Below, piece by piece: positions 58,535 through 64,000 of a stretch of DNA of 64,000 nt. The translations under genes were made by a program, and so were the position numbers. The stretch comes from Streptomyces sp. NBC_01233 (GTDB lineage Bacteria; Actinomycetota; Actinomycetes; Streptomycetales; Streptomycetaceae), in the NCBI RefSeq assembly GCF_035989305.1, contig NZ_CP108514.1, positions 3,038,501 through 3,102,500 on the forward strand. The letters are read 5' to 3'. The notes beneath the pieces were generated by a model. The model was not told where the DNA came from. It did not search any database and saw only the letters and a list, made by a program, of their open reading frames with translations. Within the stretch, counting starts at the first letter, position 1, and each line of letters opens with the position of its first letter.

Positions 58535-59344
58535 TCACTCAAGATCCGGACGCGGGCCGAAGGACCGGCGACAGCGCGGGTGCGCGATGGGGAACTCGGC
58601 CGCTTCCTCAACCGTACGGATGGTCCGCGCTGCCTTGTCGGGGTCCTGGTGGCTGACCCACCCGCAGTCCAAACCGTCAAAGACCTCCACGTTCCTGACA
58701 CCGGCCTCGCGGGTGCGGTTGAGGGTGCCCGCGTTGTAGGCCACCGCGCTCTTCGCCAGGGTCGCCGCCTCCGCCCACACGCTGACCGGAACTCGGGCTC
58801 CGTTGCGGTAGACGACGTGAGCCAGCTCGTGATCGTCGCGCAGCCGCGCTGCGAGGCTCGCGGCTGCCTGCTTCGCGGTGACGTTCCCTGCGGCCAAGAG
58901 CGGGACTTCGCGGCGTGCCGCTGCCCGCGCGGCGCGGTAGAACGCAGTGGCCATCCGCTCGGCCTCTTCGGATCGGCGGAGGAAGTCTGCGTACGAGTCG
59001 CTGGCCAGGCTGAGCAGCGCGTCTCGGTGAATCATCGTCCACGTGAACCGGGCGCCGAGCCGTACGGCAGCCTGCTCGGCACCTTGCTGGTAGAGGTGCG
59101 GAAGCTGCCGGCGAACGAAGGCGAGGGCCTCGGTGTCGACCTCGCGGCGGAACGCCTGGACGGCGCGCTTGAACTCCTCCAATGTGATCAACACCAGGCG
59201 GGCGCGAGGCTGTTGTTCGAAGGTCTTGAGTACGCGTTCCTGCTGCGCGGCGAGTCGGCGCCAGGCTTCGTCGAGTACGGCCGCGACCCGCCGGGCGACA
59301 TCGTCTGGGTCGCCGGGCACCAGCGGCGGCCAGTCGTAGGCCAC
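58535..59344 (-). CDS. Minor head protein (MuF-like)
   Basis: This 269-aa protein has FTWTMIHRDALLSLASDSYA in the middle and the C-terminal Cys/His/Arg-rich end CGWVSHQDPDKAART then FPIAHPRCRRSFGPRPD, as in phage head morphogenesis proteins of the MuF group. It likely sits inside the capsid near the portal. Unusually it is downstream of the capsid gene, rather than between portal and scaffold. A relic of the same gene lies at 13.8 kb. Confidence 0.82.
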   Translation of the reverse strand: MAYDWPPLVPGDPDDVARRVAAVLDEAWRRLAAQQERVLKTFEQQPRARLVLITLEEFKRAVQAFRREVDTEALAFVRRQLPHLYQQGAEQAAVRLGARFTWTMIHRDALLSLASDSYADFLRRSEEAERMATAFYRAARAAARREVPLLAAGNVTAKQAAASLAARLRDDHELAHVVYRNGARVPVSVWAEAATLAKSAVAYNAGTLNRTREAGVRNVEVFDGLDCGWVSHQDPDKAARTIRTVEEAAEFPIAHPRCRRSFGPRPDLE

Positions 59345-59349
59345 GTCGG

Positions 59350-59676
59350 TTACCGAGTTCGGTGGGCCTGTACGAGCGGCGCGGTGACCAGCTCGATGCC
59401 AGGCTCGCCAGCGGCCGGATCGTCAGGGGCCGGGGTCTGGGTGAGCGCGGTCAGCTGGCGTTCGAGGCCCTGGAGGTTGTTGCTCTGGTCGATGGTGACG
59501 ACGCCGTCGACCGTCATCCGCAGCGGCTCGGCCAGCAGCTTGGCGCGGCGTTCGGAGAGGACCTCGCGCGCAACTTCTCGGGCACTGGCGAGTCGCGCGT
59601 AGCGGGCGATGAGGTCGGTCTGATCGGTGGCGGGCCCGAGCTGGGCGAGGAGCCAAGCGAGGACGGCGGGGTTCAC
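59350..59676 (-). CDS. Small head-region protein, unknown
   Basis: This 108-aa protein is mostly helical (LIARYARLASAREVAREVLS) with a segment MTVDGVVTIDQSNNLQGLER. It is tightly linked to the minor head gene (5-bp gap). No family recognised; a head-completion role is likely by position. Confidence 0.7.
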   Translation of the reverse strand: MNPAVLAWLLAQLGPATDQTDLIARYARLASAREVAREVLSERRAKLLAEPLRMTVDGVVTIDQSNNLQGLERQLTALTQTPAPDDPAAGEPGIELVTAPLVQAHRTR

Positions 59677-59741
59677 GGGCTCTCCCTGCGTAGCAGGGGG
59701 ACCGCCGCTCTTGGCGAGTCGGCGGTCCCAGTCGGGTACGG

Positions 59742-60032
59742 CTACGTGGTAGCGGTCTTGCGGCGGCGCGGTGGAGCAGGCGCTGACTCCGGATCGGCGT
59801 CCGGCTCCGGCTCCGGCTCCGGCTGGGACGATTCCTCCGGGGCGAAGCCGAAGGGAGGCGGTCCCTCGTCCTCCGCCTGGTCCTCGGGCTCGGGCAGCAC
59901 TCCGTTCTCCCAGGCGTCGGGGTTGGTGATCTCGGCAGCGAGTTCGGGTGCCGGTTCCTCACCGGGCTCCAGGACCACCCACTCCCGAGTCGTCGGGTGC
60001 TGAACGTGGACGGCGGCAGAGAGGCGGGCCAT
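59742..60032 (-). CDS. Acidic head-region protein
   Basis: This 96-aa protein begins MARLSAAVHVQHPTTREWVV and has a long Glu/Pro-rich tail (PEPEPEPDADPE) ending in a basic RRRKTATT. ATG 60032 overlaps the capsid stop (ATGA). Such proteins follow the capsid gene in actinophages; function unknown. A 59698-59729 hairpin follows it. Confidence 0.72.
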   Translation of the reverse strand: MARLSAAVHVQHPTTREWVVLEPGEEPAPELAAEITNPDAWENGVLPEPEDQAEDEGPPPFGFAPEESSQPEPEPEPDADPESAPAPPRRRKTATT

Positions 60033-61087
60033 CAGATCACCTTCGCAACGATGTGGGCGTCCGGGGTGTGCAGGACCGGCATGCCCACGGCAGCGCCCTT
60101 GGTCCAGATCTGAACCGGGTCGTCCTGTGCGCCGCGGGTGATGATGATGCCCGGCCGGTCCTCCTTCGTGATCTCCGGGTTCGTGCCCCGCGAGAGGGCA
60201 AGGGCCTCGGCCGTCACGCCGAAGATGGTCTGGCCCCACTTGGAGCGGTCCGGGGGCAGCAGGATCCACCGGTCCTCGGGCAGCACCTTGGTCTGCACGC
60301 CGTCGACACGGACCTGGCCCTTGTAGAAGGTGACCGGCGGCAGGCCGTAGTTGTCGCGGACCACGTTGATCTGCTGCGGCGTGAGCGTCGCTGTCGGCGT
60401 GTTGGAGGGGTTGACGCTGCCGTAGTACGCCGCGCGGTAGGAGTTGTTGGCCGCGAGGAACGAGAACGCCTTGCGGCTGGTCAACACCATCTCCGGCGCC
60501 GGCGCGCCTCGGTCGTCCAGGTACTGGATCCAGGCCAGCTCGTCCTTGATCGGATCCGACGTCGGGTCGCTCCACAGCTTCGGCGCCGTGGGCATGTTGC
60601 CGGCCGGGACCCCCCAGTCCACTTCGATCGTCAGGCCGTTCTCGGCGGCGAGGGTGAACTTGCCGTCGGTCAGCACGTCGCCCCATGCGAGTTCGATGCG
60701 GGAGCGGACGGCCTCGACGTGGCGTTCGGTGTCGTCGTACAGCAGCTCGATCAAGCGGTCCTCGTCCGCACCGCGCGACGCCTCCAGGAGGATCTGCTCC
60801 TGCTCGCCGACGAGAAGCTTCTGCCCGAGCGGGGGCAGCATGCCTTCGCGGGTGGTCTGCCACGCCTCGCGGGTCGCGAACGGCACGGACGCGTCGAAGG
60901 CCCGGTACTTGGCGACGTTGACGTACCGGCCGTTGTCCTTGACCCGCCACTTCACCTCGTCCTGCTCCAGGGTCGGGATGATCCCGCCGGCCTTGGAGAG
61001 CAGGTGGTCCGCCTGCGAGGGGATGGCACGGGCGAACGTGGTCAGGTCATTGACCGAGACGTTCTTGATCAGGTCCTGAATGGTCAT
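60032..61087 (-). CDS. Major capsid protein (phage major capsid protein E family)
   Basis: This 351-aa protein fits the capsid E family (PF03864): LIELLYDDTERHVEAVRSRI, ELAWIQYLDDRGAPAPEMVL, TSRKAFSFLAANNSYRAAYY and WILLPPDRSKWGQTIFGVTA. The HK97-like fold and size are normal and no damage is visible. It is preceded by a lambda-D-like decoration gene and a scaffold gene, the same order as in lambda (C-nu3, D, E). Confidence 0.92.
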   Translation of the reverse strand: MTIQDLIKNVSVNDLTTFARAIPSQADHLLSKAGGIIPTLEQDEVKWRVKDNGRYVNVAKYRAFDASVPFATREAWQTTREGMLPPLGQKLLVGEQEQILLEASRGADEDRLIELLYDDTERHVEAVRSRIELAWGDVLTDGKFTLAAENGLTIEVDWGVPAGNMPTAPKLWSDPTSDPIKDELAWIQYLDDRGAPAPEMVLTSRKAFSFLAANNSYRAAYYGSVNPSNTPTATLTPQQINVVRDNYGLPPVTFYKGQVRVDGVQTKVLPEDRWILLPPDRSKWGQTIFGVTAEALALSRGTNPEITKEDRPGIIITRGAQDDPVQIWTKGAAVGMPVLHTPDAHIVAKVI

Positions 61088-61097
61088 CGTCGTCTCC

Positions 61098-61514
61098 TCA
61101 CACGAACCGGATCTGCGGGCCGGTCACCGACGCGGTGACCTTGGTGGTGTCGATGCCGCCGGGCACCTTCGCCGTGACGACCACGCCGTGCCACAGCAGC
61201 GGCGCGGGCACCTTCGTCGCCGACGGGGCGTACAGGGTCTCGGCGAATACGAAGCCGGCCAGGTTCTGGCGGCCGTCGGCTGCGGCCGGGTCGAAGGACC
61301 CGTAGAGGCCCGAGGCGGTGATCTTCCCAACCGGCGCTCCGGACAGGACCCGGCCGTACGGCTGGCTGGTGTCGGTGGATGCCTGGATGTGCGCGGCGGC
61401 AAGCTTGGAGACGTCGAGGGTGATCGTCTCGGTGGAGTCCGTGCCGTGCAGACTGCCGAGCCAGGACCGGTCAGCGGTGTACGACACCGACGTCGTAATG
61501 GGCTGGATGGTCAC
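61098..61514 (-). CDS. Head decoration protein (lambda gpD-like)
   Basis: This 138-aa protein has GAPVGKITASGLYGSFDPAA and DGRQNLAGFVFAETLY, matching the head decoration family PF02924. GTG 61514 with AAGGA upstream is preferred to the longer frame. It would bind the outside of the expanded capsid and stabilise it. Confidence 0.85.
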   Translation of the reverse strand: MTIQPITTSVSYTADRSWLGSLHGTDSTETITLDVSKLAAAHIQASTDTSQPYGRVLSGAPVGKITASGLYGSFDPAAADGRQNLAGFVFAETLYAPSATKVPAPLLWHGVVVTAKVPGGIDTTKVTASVTGPQIRFV

Positions 61515-61627
61515 AGCCTGTCCTTCCGTGGGACGCGAAGCGGGGCAGGCGCACACCAGGGCGGTGGCGTCGTCCACGGAAGAGCGGGGCGTGGTCCCCT
61601 GGTCCGGCTTGCCCGCCGGTGAGAGTG

Positions 61628-61652
61628 GTTGCCGGGTGGCTCACCCGGCAAC
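61628..61652. terminator. Hairpin over the scaffold stop codon
   Basis: A 10-bp stem GTTGCCGGGT with a 5-nt loop includes the scaffold stop codon. It may lower read-through into, or shape expression of, the decoration and capsid genes. Confidence 0.55.
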
Positions 61653-62318
61653 GAAACCGCGGCGGCGGGCCATCTCCAGACCGGCGGCGCCCGGTCGCGG
61701 CGGCACTCCCCCACGGCTCGGCGGGCCCCCAGCGGGCGAGCCTCCAGGCGCCGGCGGCGGGGTCTGCTGCCCGAAGAGGCTCGGCCGTCGCTCCTTGAGC
61801 TGTTCCGCAACGGCGGTGACGGCGGCTTCGTCGGCTTCCGGCTGATCGGCGAGAGCCCGCTCGACGAGGACGACGGCGTCAGCCAAGTCCTCGCCGCTTG
61901 CCCCCAGTCCGGCGAGCACGGCGCGGCGGACCGCTGCCCGCTCCCGGGCCTCGGCGTCGGCGAGGCGCTGGCCGGCCTGCCGCTCCAGTTCGGCCGCCGC
62001 CTGCTCGCGGCGCTCGACTTCCGACAGGGCGGCCTGGTCCGCCTCGCGCTTCGTGGTGATAAACGCGCCCAGTGCCTCCGGGGTGTCGAATCCGAGGTCC
62101 CCCAAGAGCTTCTTCACGGCTGCTCGGCCGCCCTGGGTCTTCTCCCGGGCAAGAAGGCGGTTCAGGTCGTCCTGGGACACGGTCGGGGCGGGCGGATCCG
62201 CCGGGTCTGCGGGGTCGGACGAGGGGTCGTTCGGGGCAGCACCGAGAATCGGGTAGATCGGGCGGCCGTCTCGGCGGTAGCCGACCGGCGCGAGCGGCGA
62301 AGGGAGCGGGCGCGTCAT
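61641..62318 (-). CDS. Scaffolding protein
   Basis: This 225-aa protein begins MTRPLPSPLAPVGYRRDGRP, then IYPILGAA, a common actinophage scaffold start. A long charged coiled coil follows (KKLLGDLGFDTPEALGAFIT, EVERREQAAAELERQAGQRL) and a Pro/Gly-rich end. It guides capsid assembly and is removed before DNA packaging. It is the most upstream late gene seen; portal and terminase genes should precede it but are not present to the right. Confidence 0.85.
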   Translation of the reverse strand: MTRPLPSPLAPVGYRRDGRPIYPILGAAPNDPSSDPADPADPPAPTVSQDDLNRLLAREKTQGGRAAVKKLLGDLGFDTPEALGAFITTKREADQAALSEVERREQAAAELERQAGQRLADAEARERAAVRRAVLAGLGASGEDLADAVVLVERALADQPEADEAAVTAVAEQLKERRPSLFGQQTPPPAPGGSPAGGPPSRGGVPPRPGAAGLEMARRRGFVAG

Positions 62319-62692
62319 GCGTGAACCTCGTCAAGGTCTCCAGCGCCCCCACGCCGTTGATCAGTTTAGCCCCGCCTCCAGACCGGGCCGTTTCCTGATC
62401 GGGCCGTAAGCGCGTGCGCACGCCCGGCGGATTCTCGCGAGGCTGTTAGCTTGATCGTGTCGCGATGAGGTGCGACGACGGGGGCAGGGCCGCCCATCAG
62501 TAACCCGCTCCTCCACCAGGAGCGCGCCGAACGGGGTCGTAAGCTCGCCCCGCCCCCGCCGCCGTTGTCCCACAGCCGCGATCGAGGCAGGAGGGCTGGC
62601 GTTCTGCGGGGCCCGGTAGCCGTCTGCCCGCCCTTGACCACAGGAGCCTTGATCAACTCGGGGGCTGCTGCCCGGGTGCCACCGGACAGCGA
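62319..62692. other. Gap upstream of the scaffold gene, no gene seen
   Basis: About 370 bp have no convincing frame, ribosome site or motif. Portal and terminase genes would be expected here in a complete phage. An 11-bp sequence TGCCACCGGAC (62677-62687) resembles the subrepeats in the adjacent mobile element's end. Confidence 0.5.
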
Positions 62693-63374
62693 TGTCCTGT
62701 GCCACTGAACCTTGAGTGCGTGCCACCGAACATTAATCCGTGGGGACGGGCCACTTGATTCGACAAAACGATCGTCATCCGTTCCGTGACGTGTGACGCT
62801 ACGGGCGTGAATGTGGATACGACCCTGATCCCGGCGCTCGCGATTACTGCCACAGCCGCGACGTCCATCTACAGCCTGCGGCATCAGCAGCGCACGAGCG
62901 AACAGGCGCGGCTGTGGGAACGGCAGGCGGCGCTGTACGTAGATCTACTCGCTAACCAGCGTCCGTACCTTGCCGAGCCGGACGTGGATCCGTCCGTTCG
63001 ACACTACTTCGGTCCACAGACGTCGGAGGAACGGGCACTTGTTCAGTCGCTGTCCGCGAGAGTCGATGCCTTCGCCTCCGAGCACGTATCGAGACTGTGG
63101 AGCACAACCGTGCAGCGCGTCTTCGACGTGAGCTTCTACATCAGCGAAGTGATAGGCGATCCGCTCCACCCGACCGAGAGGGAGGAGCTGGAGATCGCGC
63201 CGTTGGTAGAAGCGCGCAATGCAGCCAGCGAGTCTCTGCGCAAGCAGATCCGTCTTGAGCTGAAGACCGACAGGCCGCGAGGCATCCTCAGGGCTGCCGT
63301 TGCCGCGGTGAGGATGCGGCGGTGAAGTCTCGGCATTCGCTGGCACATCACTCAAGGATCAGTGGCACGGGACA
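62693..63374. mobile_element. 682-bp non-autonomous element with IS21-like ends and one passenger gene
   Basis: The left end TGTCCTGTGCCACTGAACCT and right end (complement) TGTCCCGTGCCACTGATCCT agree at 22 of the first 24 bases and weakly up to 41. Each contains a second TGCCA(C/G)CGAA subrepeat about 21 bp inside, the IS21 style. A 5-bp duplication AGCGA flanks it (62688-62692 and 63375-63379). It holds no transposase, only one gene of other type. Confidence 0.8.
62786..63325 (+). CDS. Single-span membrane protein, unknown, passenger of the element
   Basis: This 179-aa protein has one N-terminal membrane segment (TTLIPALAITATAATSIYSL) and a charged cytoplasmic-type remainder (RTSEQARLWERQAALYVDLL and a basic C-terminus ILRAAVAAVRMRR). 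GTG starts at 62786, 62807 and 62813 are possible and none has a good Shine-Dalgarno sequence. I do not recognise the family. It fills the element from end to end. Confidence 0.65.
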   Translation: MTCDATGVNVDTTLIPALAITATAATSIYSLRHQQRTSEQARLWERQAALYVDLLANQRPYLAEPDVDPSVRHYFGPQTSEERALVQSLSARVDAFASEHVSRLWSTTVQRVFDVSFYISEVIGDPLHPTEREELEIAPLVEARNAASESLRKQIRLELKTDRPRGILRAAVAAVRMRR

Positions 63375-63486
63375 AGCGACACGAGTCGGCCTGCTCACCC
63401 TGCTGGACGACGATGGCCACTGTGACGAAGTGCGGTGGGCGGCCGACGCGCTGCGCGCACGGATCGGCCTCCGGCTTCCGTCGTGA
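63375..63486 (+). pseudogene. 3' fragment of a gene cut by the element
   Basis: Directly right of the element, TRVGLLTLLDDDGHCDEVRW then AADALRARIGLRLPS ends in a TGA at 63484. It looks like the real end of a coding sequence whose 5' part is not found to the left of the element. No family recognised. Confidence 0.45.
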
Positions 63487-63507
63487 TCGACCTCGTACGA
63501 TCGGCTG

Positions 63508-63738
63508 GTGGCGATCGAACTTCCAGACGAACTTGTGCAACTTCAGCGTGCAGCCAACGCGGCGCGGAGGGAAGCGACGACCGATGCGTACAGCGCGGAG
63601 GGGTGGAAGCCGTGGCTGGACGCCGTCGACGCAGTCCACGTCGCGGTGACCAAGTACGCGAAGGAGACTGGACAGTCCCGGCATGAGGTGGAGAAGGCCG
63701 TGAAGACGGCGGCGAACGCGGAGGCCCCACCCGAATAA
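63508..63738 (+). CDS. Small Streptomyces-type protein, unknown
   Basis: This 76-aa protein has VAIELPDELVQLQRAANAAR, then WKPWLDAVDAVHVAVTKYAK, a helical pattern common in short actinobacterial hypothetical proteins. GTG 63508 has no strong Shine-Dalgarno sequence. Function unknown. Confidence 0.6.
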   Translation: MAIELPDELVQLQRAANAARREATTDAYSAEGWKPWLDAVDAVHVAVTKYAKETGQSRHEVEKAVKTAANAEAPPE

Positions 63739-63803
63739 TCTTAGCTGGGGCAAAGAATCACCCAAGGCACGCTTATTCCGTCAATGACCGCTGGTGAAGA
63801 TGC

Positions 63804-64000
63804 TCAGTTCTTTTGCCCTTCGCTCTGCTTCTGGAGAGCCAGCTTGAGCCAGGTCCCGGCCGCTATCCCCAACTGCTGATCAAGGTACCAGGCGGCCTGC
63901 AGGCAGGAGAGCGCCGGAGCGCCGATTGTTGCGAATAGGAGACCTGCGGGGACGATGCCGGCGAGGCTAATGATGAGCTGTCCAGCGTCAAATAGAGCAT
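63804..64000 (-). CDS. C-terminal part of a membrane protein (runs off the window)
   Basis: The minus-strand frame entering at 64000 reads ALFDAGQLIISLAGIVPAGL, LFATIGAPALSCLQAAWYLD and ends GTWLKLALQKQSEGQKN, with at least one clear membrane helix. No start is in the window. Family unknown. Confidence 0.6.
   Translation of the reverse strand, partial: ALFDAGQLIISLAGIVPAGLLFATIGAPALSCLQAAWYLDQQLGIAAGTWLKLALQKQSEGQKN

Noticed and set aside
62361..62884. Minus-strand frames upstream of the scaffold gene as a missing portal or terminase
   Set aside because: No motif of either family, no ribosome binding site, and they cross the end of the mobile cassette.

Overview
This is a GC-rich actinomycete window, most likely Streptomyces. 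GTG starts are common, genes are tightly packed, and the families seen (DUF397 with an XRE/DUF5753 regulator, a DUF5999-like protein, a WhiB-like protein) are typical of that genus. No rRNA gene, intact tRNA gene or CRISPR array is visible.

Left flank, 1-15.04 kb, host accessory DNA. Two near-identical IS701-family copies (1-703, cut by the window edge, and 9902-11288) bracket an MFS exporter, a YbdK-type carboxylate-amine ligase and a translationally coupled operon: GMC oxidoreductase, membrane metallophosphoesterase, alpha/beta hydrolase, then a decayed acetoacetate decarboxylase-like gene. Next come a secreted-type propeller-like gene without a convincing 5' end, a patch of gene fragments that includes a relic of a phage head gene, and a VapBC toxin-antitoxin pair.

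Prophage, from about 15.04 kb to at least 62.3 kb, read almost entirely leftwards. Its left edge is the 3' part of a CAU-anticodon tRNA at 15042-15087, an attachment site of the attR kind. The intact tRNA and the integrase should lie beyond the right edge. In transcription order the late genes are scaffold, lambda-D-like decoration protein, major capsid protein E, small head genes, MuF-like minor head protein, a 10-kb cargo block, two DUF6093-like genes, head-tail joining genes, tail tube, tail assembly chaperones with a GGGAAAA frameshift site, a 1,606-aa tape measure, Dit, hub, fibre, amidase endolysin and holin. The early genes follow (31.6 to 17.9 kb): a double-HTH regulator, a Sak4-like ATPase, a Cas4/RecB-like nuclease, a putative lambda-O-like initiator with iterons inside its gene, a C5 methyltransferase, a WhiB-like protein, a RusA-like resolvase, an HsdM-like protein and many small unknowns. 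They share three repeated control elements: sigma70-like promoters of one sequence type, a 13-nt sequence overlapping the ribosome binding site, and GC-rich hairpins in nearly every intergenic gap. No terminase or portal gene is seen, and IS elements break two prophage genes, so the prophage looks defective or incomplete here.

Cargo block, 47.95-58.45 kb. A small peptidoglycan-precursor-like set (glutamate racemase, an unusual Ddl-type ATP-grasp ligase, a C39-like peptidase, MurF-like ligase) travels with a WhiJ/AbaA-like regulator set and sits between head and head-tail joining genes. murF is now split by an IS3-family element that is itself split by an IS4-family element.

Right end, 62.4-64 kb. 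A 682-bp element with IS21-like inverted ends and a 5-bp target duplication carries one non-transposase gene, followed by small genes of unknown function.
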